Positions 44,338 through 53,630 of a stretch of 64,000 nucleotides of DNA are shown in pieces (the first letter of the stretch is position 1; each line of letters begins with the position of its first letter). Source of the DNA: Pseudoalteromonas luteoviolacea B = ATCC 29581 (lineage in GTDB: Bacteria; Pseudomonadota; Gammaproteobacteria; Enterobacterales; Alteromonadaceae); NCBI GenBank assembly GCA_000333235.1, contig CAPN01000019.1, forward strand, positions 43,141-107,140, in the 5' to 3' direction. Both the position numbers and the translations under genes were made by a program. Under the pieces are notes generated by a model. The model made no database searches and was not told where the DNA came from. It worked only from the letters and a program-made list of their open reading frames with translations.

Positions 44338-45240
44338 CTATGATTGCTTTGATTGCTTTGATTGCTTTGATTGCACAAGCAATTGTGTCATTACTTGATC
44401 TTTCTTGTGCCAAACTTGATTTAACTCAGCTTGGAAACGTACTCTGAACTCATTGTCGCTTGCATAATCACCACACCAATTATCACTCACAGGCATAACT
44501 TCAACTTGCACATCAATATTAGGTACCCGACCTGCAACAAAATCCATAAAAGAAGGACGACCGGCAGGATAATGAATCGTAACGTTCACTATTTTATTGA
44601 TCTGCTCTCCCATTGCTTGCATCACAAATGCTACTCCACCCGCTTTAGGCTTCAACAGATGTTGAAACGGGCTATTTTGTCGTTGGTGTTTATGATTTGT
44701 ATAGCGCGTGCCTTCAACGAAATTGACGATACTCACTGGCATGGTTCTAAATTTTTCACACGCTTTTCGGGTTGTTTCTAAATCTTTCCCTTTTAATTTA
44801 GGGTTTTTCTTAATTTGGCTTTTTGAACTGCGCGCCATAAAAGGAAAGTCTAAAGCCCACCAAGCCAGGCCTAAAACAGGCACGTAGATCAGTTCTTTTT
44901 TCAAGAAAAAATTTAAAAAAGGGATACGACGATGCAAAACCCGCTGTAATACTAAAATATCTACCCAACTCTGATGATTCGCTATCACTAAATACCAATC
45001 TTTGTACTTCAATTCTGGAACACCATTAACGTTAAAATGAGTTGGAATGAGCAACGCTTGATTCAAGTTATTACATGCAACCCACATACTGGCACACCAT
45101 TTCGCAAGACGGCTCATGACTTTTTGCCAAGGCTGGAGCGGAAGTATTTTTAATAATCCACAAATAAAAATCGGAATAAACCACACAATGGTATTGATAA
45201 CGTAAAGCGTCAAGCCAAACACAACACGAAAAGCCGACAT
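44338..45240 (-). CDS. YihG-like lysophospholipid acyltransferase, copy 1
   Basis: A 300-residue acyltransferase clearly paralogous to the next gene, sharing FFLKKELIYVPVLG, KNPKLKGKD, NFVEGTRYTN, QNSPFQHLLKPKAGGVAF. The catalytic motif is ANHQSWVDI and membrane helices are near 5-30. The C-terminus ends with repeated QSK triplets encoded by four copies of a 9-base unit (44341-44376), so copy number changes would add or remove three residues without a frameshift. Together with copy 2 and the YbdG-like gene it forms one transcript. Confidence 0.88.
   Translation of the reverse strand: MSAFRVVFGLTLYVINTIVWFIPIFICGLLKILPLQPWQKVMSRLAKWCASMWVACNNLNQALLIPTHFNVNGVPELKYKDWYLVIANHQSWVDILVLQRVLHRRIPFLNFFLKKELIYVPVLGLAWWALDFPFMARSSKSQIKKNPKLKGKDLETTRKACEKFRTMPVSIVNFVEGTRYTNHKHQRQNSPFQHLLKPKAGGVAFVMQAMGEQINKIVNVTIHYPAGRPSFMDFVAGRVPNIDVQVEVMPVSDNWCGDYASDNEFRVRFQAELNQVWHKKDQVMTQLLVQSKQSKQSKQS
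44341..44376. repeat. Four-copy 9 bp tandem repeat at the end of acyltransferase copy 1
   Basis: GATTGCTTT repeats four times in a row. Because the unit is a multiple of three, slippage keeps the frame; it lengthens or shortens the Gln-Ser-Lys tail. Confidence 0.8.
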
Positions 45241-45606
45241 TGATTCTCCCTTTAGCCCTTTTCGAAAAATGTCTCAGAATGAGATACAGCCGAGTTCAAT
45301 GAACCGAGTAAATAGACTTGTTCATCAATTAGCCCTCTATCTTATCACTAATTCGCAAAAGTTCGCGCTAGATAATCACCTAAAAGGCCAAAATCGGAGG
45401 TCTAAGCAGAATAACATGTGAATTTTTACGCGACCTATTTGTGCAGTTGTTGGCCAGCTCGTATCGGATCTTTGACTGATTAAAATCCATGCTAACTTTG
45501 CTTTGATACAAGACAAATTCATTGGGCTTGTCTAAAATTGATTGAGCAAAAGGTCTATGACTGGCACAATTTCCTATTCTATTTTTTATTTAGTGTGATT
45601 GACGAT
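45241..45606. other. Divergent region between the acyltransferase operon and speE
   Basis: 366 bases. I see no gene, hairpin terminator or recognisable operator. It should contain both promoters; a leaderless open frame upstream of speE (from 45538) is not supported by a ribosome binding site. Confidence 0.5.
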
Positions 45607-46473
45607 ATGGCAAACTTAGAAGCAGCACGTTGGTTTACTGAGATCAGTGACAGAGATGGCAGCGCATTTTCATTACGCGTAAAACGTAAACTAGATGAGA
45701 AACAATCACCGTTTCAACTCGTTGAAATGTTTGAAACAACCGACTTTGGCAACCTGATGATTATCGATGGTTGTACTATGGTCAGCTCACGCGAAAACTT
45801 TTTCTATCACGAAATGATGAGCCATCCGGCACTTTTCTCGCATCCTGCACCAAAAAATGTTGTGATCATTGGCGGCGGTGATTGCGGTACTTTACGTGAA
45901 GTACTAAAACACCAAGACGTTGAAACGGTCACACAAATCGACATTGACGAAGTCGTAACCGAAATGTCGCTTAAGTACTTCCCAGAACTGTGCGAATCGA
46001 ATAACGACCCTCGTGCAACCGTTATGTTTGATGATGGCATCAAGTACATGAAAGAAGCTGCACCGGAATCGATCGACATTGTTATCGTCGACGGAACCGA
46101 TCCTGTTGGTCCAGGCGAAGGCTTATTCAACCATGCTTTTTATCAGAGTTGTTTAGCCGCTTTGCGCCCTGGTGGTATTTTAATACAACAAAGCGAATCA
46201 CCTTTGATGCACATGGATTTACTGTGTGATATGCGCGATGCAATGAAAGAAGTCGGCTTTGTTGATTTAAAAACATTACCATTCCCACAGCCTATTTACC
46301 CAAGTGGTTTATGGTCAGCAACGATGGCGCGAAAAGGTGAGGTATTTAATGGCTTTCGTGAAACGGATGCCGAGCGAGCGAGTTTCTCGACAGAATACTA
46401 CAACACCGGCATTCATAAAGGCGCATTAGCTACACCAAACTTTATGCAGCGCGCGTTCGACAAACAGAAATAA
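45607..46473 (+). CDS. speE: Spermidine synthase
   Basis: A 288-residue aminopropyltransferase, the same length as E. coli SpeE, which transfers the aminopropyl group of decarboxylated SAM to putrescine. N-terminal domain WFTEISDRDGSAFSLRVKRKL, substrate loops ETTDFGNLMIIDG, catalytic-site blocks IIGGGDCGTLREVLKH and IVDGTDPVGPGEGLF with the key aspartate. The canonical GGGDG is GGGDC here. The start at 45607 (MANLEAARWF) fits the family. speD is not in the window. A terminator follows. Confidence 0.95.
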   Translation: MANLEAARWFTEISDRDGSAFSLRVKRKLDEKQSPFQLVEMFETTDFGNLMIIDGCTMVSSRENFFYHEMMSHPALFSHPAPKNVVIIGGGDCGTLREVLKHQDVETVTQIDIDEVVTEMSLKYFPELCESNNDPRATVMFDDGIKYMKEAAPESIDIVIVDGTDPVGPGEGLFNHAFYQSCLAALRPGGILIQQSESPLMHMDLLCDMRDAMKEVGFVDLKTLPFPQPIYPSGLWSATMARKGEVFNGFRETDAERASFSTEYYNTGIHKGALATPNFMQRAFDKQK

Positions 46474-46490
46474 ACGCAGCATTACCAAAT

Positions 46491-46513
46491 AAAACGGCCT
46501 TAATGGCCGTTTT
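46491..46513 (+). terminator. Terminator of speE
   Basis: A 9 bp stem AAAACGGCC/GGCCGTTTT with 5-base loop and T run. Confidence 0.88.
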
Positions 46514-46551
46514 TAATTTCACTCATTTAGGATTAATAAAAACGGAATACC

Positions 46552-49302
46552 ATGAAAGTCCCTCACTCTTTTTTGTTTGCTTCTTTGCTCAGTTTTCCGG
46601 TCGCGAGCTTTGCAAACAAGCCGCTACAATTTAGCGACATTTTCGACTTTAAAACCGCAAAACAAACGGTACTGGCTGAAGATGGTTCAATTCTAGCCTT
46701 TTCATCAACGCCCTATCGAGGCGATAAACAAGGCCTTGTCTACACCTTAAAAAATAACAAATTACTTGCTCGTGTTGATCTCGGGAGCGCACCACACATA
46801 AACAAAAGTGCGACGTGGGTTAGCTTCACCAAATCCCCTTCTTTGCTCAGCATGGAAACCACTAAAAAAGCCGAGCGAAAGAAACTTCCAAAACACCTTG
46901 TTTTGGTGAACACACACACCGGCGAAGAGCACGAGTTTAAAGACGTCAAAGACTATCAGTTGTCGGATGACGGTCAATGGCTTGCCTATCGAACAACAAA
47001 AGATGATAACGAAACCGAAACCGCCAAAGCGACAAAGTCTGAAAGCACACTTACTGCCGATAAAAGCGATTCTTTTCATACGCTAGTACTCGTTGATTTA
47101 ACGACCTTTAATAGCTCAAGCGTTGAAGTCGTTAATCAATATGCATTATCAAATGTCGGCTTAATTTGGCAGGCCGGTTCAAGTGATGGTGCCACGAATC
47201 AAATCTCGCTGAAGCGATTTGCCTCGAATAAAACAACTACCTTGCTAAAAGAACCTGGGGTCACTGTTGCCGCCTTCACTTGGCAACCTCAAGCCGAGCA
47301 CATTGCCTTTTTGGAAGGCAATTACGTCAATGAAGACAACAGACGCCGCGAGTATTCCGTCAGATTATTCGATGTTGCTAATGGAAAACTAAGCACGTTA
47401 CCAAATCAAGTTGGGTGGGCAACCGCGAAAACAGCCAAACTGCAATGGTCTGATAATGGCGAGCGACTTTATTTTGGTAATGCCCCCCGCTTGTCACCTA
47501 AAACGAAAGTACTTACCTATACAGACCGCCAGTCTTTAACCGATCTCCCGACTGCACGGGCGCAAAAAGGGTTGAAAATTTGGCATCACCAAGACGCTGA
47601 GATCAAACCTCGCGAAATTAATCAGTGGAACAAAGAATACAAATATCAACAATTTACCGCGGTATATCACATCAATAGCGAAAAAGTCGTTCAACTGACT
47701 TCGCCTATTACAGCCAAAGCGAAATTCAACGTAAATGCGCCGTATTTGATTCTAGAAAACGATCGCCCTTATCTCCATGAAATCACACACAATGGTTTTT
47801 TCAGCGATTATTACAGCATTGATGTCGCGACAGGAAAGCAGAATCTTATCGTCAAAAAAAGTCGTTTTGAGCCAAGTTTATCTCCCCAAGGTACACATGC
47901 AGTTTATTTTTCCGAGGGTGAATACTGGCTAAAACAATTAGCGGATCAAAAGCTAAGCCCACTGACCAACGCGATTCGCCAGACCTTATTCGCAGATGAC
48001 AAACATGACTATCCTAGCGAGCAGCCTGGGTATGGCATAGCCGGTTGGCGTTTAGATGGCAAAGAAGTGCTAATTTACAGCAAATACGATATTTGGGCAT
48101 TCAACATTGAGACACTAGAAGCTACGCAATTAACAACTGGCCAAGAACAGCGCATTCAATACCGCCTGAAAAAACTCGATAAACAATGGCTTGGTTATAA
48201 ATCGACTGACACTTTGTTACTGAGTGGCCATAATTTGCAATCGAAAGAGACGCTGGTCGCAACCTTAAATGTTTCAGAAAAGCGTGTTAAGCACGTTTTG
48301 CAAGGCGATGCGCGGTATGACTTAGTACTAAAAGCAAAACAAGCTGAAACATTGATTTTTACAAAGCAAAGCTATCACCACTACCCCGATTATTGGCAAA
48401 CGACGACAACGTTTAACAAAACACAACAGCTCACAAATCTTAATCCACAAATTAAAGATTTCGCATGGGGTGAAACACCAGAACTCGTGCAATACAAAGG
48501 CTTTGATGGCGAAGATTTACAGGGAGTTTTGATAAAACCAAGCGGCTATCAGACAGGGCAAAAAGTGCCTGTCGTGATTTACTTTTACCGTTATATGAGC
48601 CAACGACGTTTTGATTTTCCAAAAATGGAATTAAATCATCGCCCGAACTTTCCGATCTTCACCTCAAATGGTTATGCCGTATTTTTGCCTGATATTCGTT
48701 TTGAAATTGGTCACCCTGGTAAGTCATCCACACAAACCATGATAAATGCAGCGCAAAAACTCATTGATATTGGTGTCGCCGATCCGAATAAAATTGGGTT
48801 ACAAGGTCATTCATGGGCGGGCTACCAAAGTGCCTTTATGATCACGCAAACGGATATGTTTAAAGCCGTTGTGTCTGGTGCGCCGGTCTCAAATATGACG
48901 TCGGCTTACAGTGGCATTCGATTAGGTTCAGGGCTTGCGCGCCAATTTCAATATGAAACTGGGCAAAGCCGCATTGGTAAAACTCTGTTTGAAGCACCAG
49001 AGCTTTATATCGAAAATTCACCCGTGTTTTTTGCCGATAAAGTGAATACCCCCATTCTGATCATGTTTGGTAACAAAGACGATGCAGTACCTTATCAAGA
49101 AGGGATTCAATACTTCCTTGCACTTCGTCGTGCCAATAAAGACGTGATTTTCTTAGAATACGAAGATGAGCCTCATCACTTAAAACAATTCCCAAACCAG
49201 TTGGATTTCTCGATTCGGATGTTGGAATATTTTGACCATCACTTAAAAGGTAAACCCGCACCTGCGTGGATGCAACAAGGTGAAGCCTATCAAGCTGAAT
49301 AG
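46552..49302 (+). CDS. S9-family prolyl oligopeptidase-like serine peptidase
   Basis: A 916-residue exported peptidase with signal peptide (about 1-21, ending ASFANK). A beta-propeller spans about 30-620 and the alpha/beta hydrolase catalytic domain is at the C-terminus. The nucleophile lies in LQGHSWAGYQSAF (GxSxxGY), the acid in FGNKDDAVPYQEG and the histidine in EPHHLKQFPNQ. Peptidases of this group cleave oligopeptides in the periplasm or outside, fitting a peptide-using marine heterotroph. Single gene. Confidence 0.9.
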   Translation: MKVPHSFLFASLLSFPVASFANKPLQFSDIFDFKTAKQTVLAEDGSILAFSSTPYRGDKQGLVYTLKNNKLLARVDLGSAPHINKSATWVSFTKSPSLLSMETTKKAERKKLPKHLVLVNTHTGEEHEFKDVKDYQLSDDGQWLAYRTTKDDNETETAKATKSESTLTADKSDSFHTLVLVDLTTFNSSSVEVVNQYALSNVGLIWQAGSSDGATNQISLKRFASNKTTTLLKEPGVTVAAFTWQPQAEHIAFLEGNYVNEDNRRREYSVRLFDVANGKLSTLPNQVGWATAKTAKLQWSDNGERLYFGNAPRLSPKTKVLTYTDRQSLTDLPTARAQKGLKIWHHQDAEIKPREINQWNKEYKYQQFTAVYHINSEKVVQLTSPITAKAKFNVNAPYLILENDRPYLHEITHNGFFSDYYSIDVATGKQNLIVKKSRFEPSLSPQGTHAVYFSEGEYWLKQLADQKLSPLTNAIRQTLFADDKHDYPSEQPGYGIAGWRLDGKEVLIYSKYDIWAFNIETLEATQLTTGQEQRIQYRLKKLDKQWLGYKSTDTLLLSGHNLQSKETLVATLNVSEKRVKHVLQGDARYDLVLKAKQAETLIFTKQSYHHYPDYWQTTTTFNKTQQLTNLNPQIKDFAWGETPELVQYKGFDGEDLQGVLIKPSGYQTGQKVPVVIYFYRYMSQRRFDFPKMELNHRPNFPIFTSNGYAVFLPDIRFEIGHPGKSSTQTMINAAQKLIDIGVADPNKIGLQGHSWAGYQSAFMITQTDMFKAVVSGAPVSNMTSAYSGIRLGSGLARQFQYETGQSRIGKTLFEAPELYIENSPVFFADKVNTPILIMFGNKDDAVPYQEGIQYFLALRRANKDVIFLEYEDEPHHLKQFPNQLDFSIRMLEYFDHHLKGKPAPAWMQQGEAYQAE

Positions 49303-49336
49303 GTGTGTGATCCTAGCGTTGGATTAGCTTAGGTGA

Positions 49337-49359
49337 GCGCGACATAACGTCGCGCCTAC
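49337..49359 (-). repeat. Solitary REP element
   Basis: On the minus strand it reads GTAG-GCGCGAC-gttat-GTCGCGC, the same design (GTAG head, 7 bp stem, 5-base loop) as the palindromes in the array at 9851-10737. Confidence 0.75.
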
Positions 49360-49411
49360 CTAGCCATCCCATATCGGATGATAACCATCTACAGAACTAA
49401 ATGGTTAGACC

Positions 49412-49443
49412 TTAAAAAATCTAAAGGCGCCTAGTGCGCCTTT
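49412..49443 (-). terminator. Terminator overlapping the end of the small membrane protein gene
   Basis: The stem AAAGGCGC/GCGCCTTT (49423-49430 with 49436-49443) spans the stop codon; AAAAAA on the left gives the T run on the minus strand. Confidence 0.75.
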
Positions 49444-49922
49444 GCTCTTACAAACCAGCGATTCAACTTAAAGAAGTCTTTACAGGTGAGTAGGGTTGCC
49501 ATCATCATAATATCCATCATGTGGTACCAGACAATATAAATATGCCACTTCCATTCACCTTTGATTCTAAATTCAGAATACGCCGTAATATAAATAAATA
49601 GATAAGCAAATTGAATTAACACGAGCCCACTGATAGGAAGCCAAAATAGGTAGTAATACGACGGACTAGGTTTGACATAGAAAAAGTAGCCTACAATACA
49701 AACGATGAAAAAGACGTCATGAAGTAAGCCACCAATAAAATCATTGTCGTGCAGTTTTATATCATAACTGGCATAACATAGGGCGAAAATCACACTAATA
49801 ACAAACGCATAGTTAAACGGCTCTTTTGTTTTCGACATTCGAGTGAGATTCGTCAACACAGCAATGCCATAGATAAACGCGAGTAACAGTGTATAAATTG
49901 AGTTAAGAAAATCGATATTCAC
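49431..49922 (-). CDS. Small polytopic membrane protein of unknown function (second of a pair)
   Basis: A 163-residue, strongly hydrophobic protein with about five membrane helices and few charged residues outside them. I do not recognise the family. The last helix and tail (DIMMMATLLTCKDFFKLNRWF) match the same region of the next upstream protein (DLIMITALILNRDFLNAKSL), so the two are diverged paralogues. AT-rich. Probably cotranscribed with the peptide gene and the first membrane protein. Confidence 0.7.
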   Translation of the reverse strand: MNIDFLNSIYTLLLAFIYGIAVLTNLTRMSKTKEPFNYAFVISVIFALCYASYDIKLHDNDFIGGLLHDVFFIVCIVGYFFYVKPSPSYYYLFWLPISGLVLIQFAYLFIYITAYSEFRIKGEWKWHIYIVWYHMMDIMMMATLLTCKDFFKLNRWFVRAKAH

Positions 49923-49992
49923 GGGCTCTCTAATTTTTTAAAATCAAGATCCGTTTTGACTTTCAATCCTTTTAGTATTAAAAATAAAAATT

Positions 49993-50502
49993 CTAATTAC
50001 TTTTTTTAATTCTAGTATTTTGCATCAAACTTTTAGCATTTAAAAAATCGCGATTCAAAATGAGTGCTGTAATCATGATTAAGTCGATTAGAGTTCCTCC
50101 ATATGAAAATACATCCCAAAGAAACCACGCAACTTTATTACCTAATATTTCGACATCAATATGCATTGTAAGAAACAGAATAGTGCTACAACTCAACCCA
50201 ATAAGTATGTAATAAGCTGCTGAATTAAAAGATTGTTTGAATATTTTTAGAGAAAACGTGATCAGTACAATTGTAGCTAAATCATAAAGTGCCCAATTTA
50301 AAAACCAATTGGGAACCAAACTAAAATTTGCTAAATCATCTGCAATAAAATAAAAAAAGAAAACAATAAAAGAAACAATTATTGTATTAAGATAGTTTTT
50401 ATCGGTTAGAAAGTGCATTGTTAAATTGAAGAGAAAGGCCATTAAAAAGCCCCAAACGATCAATGCACTTAATGATGTTCCAAATATATCTGTTAGAAGC
50501 AC
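49993..50502 (-). CDS. Small polytopic membrane protein of unknown function (first of a pair)
   Basis: A 169-residue membrane protein with about five hydrophobic helices, starting with GTG at 50502 only two bases after the stop of the 54-residue peptide gene. No family recognised. It shares general plan and C-terminal sequence with the 163-residue protein downstream. The close spacing suggests a function tied to the peptide, such as processing, export or immunity, but no peptidase or ABC motif is present. Confidence 0.7.
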   Translation of the reverse strand: MLLTDIFGTSLSALIVWGFLMAFLFNLTMHFLTDKNYLNTIIVSFIVFFFYFIADDLANFSLVPNWFLNWALYDLATIVLITFSLKIFKQSFNSAAYYILIGLSCSTILFLTMHIDVEILGNKVAWFLWDVFSYGGTLIDLIMITALILNRDFLNAKSLMQNTRIKKSN

Positions 50503-50504
50503 AC

Positions 50505-50669
50505 TCAGGTTTCATCTTTTTGTGGAATTGGGATATATCTTGGTGCACCGCCCGAGATCTTGCCCAAAGTTTCATTGGTAGAAATCACCTTATCAGACAT
50601 CATGGCCGCTTGACCAGTAAATTTCACTGAGCGCTTTGCGACTGCTAGCTTTTTCATCATTTTCAACAT
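50505..50669 (-). CDS. 54-residue peptide with double-glycine leader-like motif
   Basis: A short gene with GAGGG nine bases before its ATG at 50669. The product has a basic N-terminal stretch (MLKMMKKLAVAKRSVK) and then TNETLGKISGG followed by APRYIPIPQKDET. Leu at -7, Ile at -4 and GG at -2/-1 fit the double-glycine leader consensus of exported peptides, although Glu is at -9 rather than -8. The 13-residue tail after GG is proline-rich. Two bases separate its stop from the next gene. A second ATG pair near codon 23 could give a 32-residue form. The leader interpretation is inference; it could be a small regulatory peptide instead. Confidence 0.6.
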   Translation of the reverse strand: MLKMMKKLAVAKRSVKFTGQAAMMSDKVISTNETLGKISGGAPRYIPIPQKDET

Positions 50670-50757
50670 TTTGTTTTCCCTCAAAGAGTAAAAATCTGTT
50701 TTTTATTGTTCGTCGCCGCCCGTGTAAGGCACGACTTTCGAAAGGTGAGGGAGATAT

Positions 50758-50773
50758 ATCAAGTTACGTGCCA
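50758..50773 (-). promoter_or_regulatory. Possible sigma-54 promoter of the peptide operon
   Basis: On the minus strand TGGCACG-TAAC-TTGAT matches the consensus TGGCACG-N4-TTGCW except for A in place of C at -12. It is about 90 bases before the peptide start. No NtrC dyad was seen nearby. Confidence 0.35.
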
Positions 50774-50835
50774 ATAATTTTTGACGCCCTAATATCTTGT
50801 AAAAAACAGAAGAGTATTTAATCTAATTGATACAA

Positions 50836-50860
50836 AAAAGCCGCAATAAATGCGGCTTTT
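50836..50860. terminator. Terminator downstream of argH
   Basis: A 10 bp perfect stem AAAAGCCGCA/TGCGGCTTTT with ATAAA loop; T runs on both strands. It ends the argCBFGH transcript. Confidence 0.88.
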
Positions 50861-50972
50861 ATCAAGTTTTTCAATCTATGCTAAAACAAATAGTACATCA
50901 TTTTTCATCGGGTTACGTCTTTATCATGTGACATGCCAATTTTCTGACAAACCGCTTTAAAAAAACACTAAC

Positions 50973-52346
50973 CTATTGAATTTTAAGCTTCCATGCGGCA
51001 ATTGCTTGCTGCACTTGCGGCAAGGAAGTGCCTCCGAGCGCTTTTCGAGCGGCAATACACGCGTCAATTTCAAGCACAGGATACACATCGTCATCAATCA
51101 CATCACATACTGCTTTAAATTCACTAAGCGGCAACTCTTCTAAATTTTTACCTTTACTGATTGCCAGTTGCACCAGCTGCCCAACAATATGATGCCCTTG
51201 GCGAAATGGAATGCCCTTAGCCACCAAATAATCGGCCAATTCCGTAGCGTTTGCATGCCCCCCTTTGGCAGCTGCAAGCGTACGCGCAGAACGTACCGAC
51301 AATCCAGAAATACAAGACTGGGCCATATGAATACAAGCCAGCCAAGTCGTTAAAGCATCAAATAAGCCTTCTTTATCTTCTTGCATGTCTTTGTTATAAG
51401 CCAATGGCAGCGCTTTAAGGGTCATCGACATTGCGCTAAGTGCCCCAAAGACCCGGCCTGTTTTACCGCGAATAAGCTCAAGCGCATCCGGATTCTTCTT
51501 TTGTGGCATCAAGCTTGAACCAGACGTGACCGTATCTGCCAACTCAATAAAGCCCGCTTCACCACTATTGTAAAAAATTAAATCTTCAGCCAAACGCGAT
51601 AAATGCAGCATAGATAGCGATGCACAGCTTAATAGCTCAATAACAAAATCACGATCGGATACTGCATCTAAACTGTTACGTGTTGCTCTTGCAAAACCTA
51701 ACTCTTTTGCAAGTATTTCACGATCAATGCCATAGGCAGTGCCAGCTAACGCACCACTGCCTAGTGGGCATTCGTTAAAACGATTTACCGCATCCGTTAG
51801 GCGACTATGATCACGGGCAAGCATTTCGACATAAGCTAAACACCAATGGCTAAATAACACCGGTTGAGCGCGCTGCAAGTGCGTATAACCAGGTAAAATG
51901 GTGCCAAGCTCACGCTCTGCTAATGCGATAAACGCTTTTTGTAATGCTTCAATAGCACCTAATAAGGTCGTTGCGGTAGTGCGGCACCACAGGCGAAAAT
52001 CGGTGGCAACTTGATCGTTGCGGCTACGTCCCGTATGGAGTTTTTTACCTAAATCTCCAACTTTTTCGATGAGTTTCGATTCGACATAAGAATGAATGTC
52101 CTCATCACCGGCATGTGCAATCGATTCGGGATCGGCTTTTACCTCTTTAAGCAATTCTAAAAGTGCTGCCGTTAATTGCGCTAGCTCGCTTTGCGATAAT
52201 ACGCCCACGCTGCTAATCGCTTTTGCCCACGCAATTGAGCCAATAATATCTTGTTCTGCAAGTTGATAATCAAATGGCAATGAATCATTAAACTGTTTAA
52301 ATGCCGAATCAGGACCTTGTGAAAAACGGCCTCCCCATAACGCCAT
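50973..52346 (-). CDS. argH: Argininosuccinate lyase
   Basis: A 457-residue enzyme that splits argininosuccinate into arginine and fumarate, the last step of the pathway. Signature [20 protein letters not shown] with the catalytic serine, plus [13 protein letters not shown] and [11 protein letters not shown]. The protein ends at LKIQ right after the lyase domain, so it is not the ArgH-ArgA fusion reported in Moritella and some other Alteromonadales. Last gene of argCBFGH, 74 bases after argG. Confidence 0.97.
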   Translation of the reverse strand: MALWGGRFSQGPDSAFKQFNDSLPFDYQLAEQDIIGSIAWAKAISSVGVLSQSELAQLTAALLELLKEVKADPESIAHAGDEDIHSYVESKLIEKVGDLGKKLHTGRSRNDQVATDFRLWCRTTATTLLGAIEALQKAFIALAERELGTILPGYTHLQRAQPVLFSHWCLAYVEMLARDHSRLTDAVNRFNECPLGSGALAGTAYGIDREILAKELGFARATRNSLDAVSDRDFVIELLSCASLSMLHLSRLAEDLIFYNSGEAGFIELADTVTSGSSLMPQKKNPDALELIRGKTGRVFGALSAMSMTLKALPLAYNKDMQEDKEGLFDALTTWLACIHMAQSCISGLSVRSARTLAAAKGGHANATELADYLVAKGIPFRQGHHIVGQLVQLAISKGKNLEELPLSEFKAVCDVIDDDVYPVLEIDACIAARKALGGTSLPQVQQAIAAWKLKIQ

Positions 52347-52420
52347 GGCGAAGTCTCCTTATCGATAGTAGAAGGCGCGCGCTCGTAAACACAGGTCATA
52401 CTAGCGCGCTAAAGATTGGG

Positions 52421-53626
52421 TTATTTTGCTTTGTTGAGCGCCGCAATTCGGCTAGAGAGCGAGTACAAACGAATAAAGCCTTCGGCGTGCGCTTGGTTGT
52501 AAACCTCATCGGCACCAAACGTTGCAAAATCTTCGCTATACAGACTATTTGGCGAGCGCTTTTGTACTGGCGTCACTTGGCCTTTGTACAGCTTAAGCAC
52601 GACTTCGCCTGTCGCATACTCGGACAACGCTTGCGCACCTGCCAATACCGAGCTTTTTAGCGGAGTAAACCAACGACCGTCGTAAACTAAATGTGCGAAT
52701 TCGTTGCCTAATAACTCTTTCCACTTCCGGCTCGTTTTATCAAGTACAAGTTCGTCAATGGCTTGCAGCGCTGCGACCATGACGGTGCCTCCTGGGGTTT
52801 CGTAACAACCACGAGATTTCATCCCCACTAAGCGATTTTCGACAATATCAATTCGGCCAATTCCATGCGGCGCCGCAATGGCGTTGAGCTTCATTAAACA
52901 ACCATAAGGTGAATAACGCTCACCATCCACCGCTACTATTTCGCCCTTTTCAACGGCAACGGTAACGTATTGTGCTTTGTCTGGCGCTTGCTCAGGTGAA
53001 ACCGTCATCGTCCAAACTTGCTCACTCGGCTCATTCCATGGGTTTTCTAACTCTCCACCTTCTGTTGAAATGTGCCACGCGTTACCATCGCGACTGTAAA
53101 TCTTTTTAAGTGTTGCTGAGCACGGGATTTTTCTTTCTTCTAAGTAGTTAAGCAATGACTCACGGCTTGTTAAATCCCACTCACGCCATGGCGCGATCAC
53201 TTTTAAATCGGGCGCCAGTGCCGCAAAACACGATTCAAAACGCACCTGATCGTTACCTTTACCTGTACAACCATGTGCCAGTGCATCCGCGCCTACTTTA
53301 CGGGCTATCTCAACTTGTGCTTTGGCAATGATTGGACGCGCCATTGAAGTACCTAATAGATAAGTTCCTTCATAAATACAGCCTGTTTTTAAAGTAGGGT
53401 AAATATAGTGAGCAACAAACTCTTCTTTTAAATCAACGATGTGACACTCAGATGCACCTGAAGCAAGCGCTTTCGCTTCCACACCCTCTAACTCGGCATC
53501 ACCTTGACCAACGTCGGCAACAAAACACACGACTTCGCATTTATAGTTTTCTTTAAGCCATGGCACGATTGCCGAGGTATCTAAACCGCCAGAATAGGCC
53601 AATACGATTTTGTTTATTTCGCTCAT
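52421..53626 (-). CDS. argG: Argininosuccinate synthase
   Basis: A 401-residue ATP-dependent ligase joining citrulline and aspartate. N-terminal PP-loop [15 protein letters not shown], then [13 protein letters not shown] and the conserved [12 protein letters not shown]. Length fits the common type found in most bacteria. Four bases separate it from the argF stop, so they are cotranscribed. Confidence 0.98.
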   Translation of the reverse strand: MSEINKIVLAYSGGLDTSAIVPWLKENYKCEVVCFVADVGQGDAELEGVEAKALASGASECHIVDLKEEFVAHYIYPTLKTGCIYEGTYLLGTSMARPIIAKAQVEIARKVGADALAHGCTGKGNDQVRFESCFAALAPDLKVIAPWREWDLTSRESLLNYLEERKIPCSATLKKIYSRDGNAWHISTEGGELENPWNEPSEQVWTMTVSPEQAPDKAQYVTVAVEKGEIVAVDGERYSPYGCLMKLNAIAAPHGIGRIDIVENRLVGMKSRGCYETPGGTVMVAALQAIDELVLDKTSRKWKELLGNEFAHLVYDGRWFTPLKSSVLAGAQALSEYATGEVVLKLYKGQVTPVQKRSPNSLYSEDFATFGADEVYNQAHAEGFIRLYSLSSRIAALNKAK

Positions 53627-53630
53627 TACT

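Larger units (their letters stand above)
50670..50972. other. Control region of the peptide operon and argH 3' region
   Basis: 303 bases without a gene. It holds a sigma-54-like promoter on the minus strand (50758-50773) and the argH terminator (50836-50860). Confidence 0.5.

Noticed and set aside
44328..44378. N-terminal extension of the second acyltransferase through CNQSNQSNQSN
   Set aside because: The repeats are the opposite-frame reading of the 9 bp tract that ends the first acyltransferase; the internal ATG at 44327 starts a normal membrane helix.
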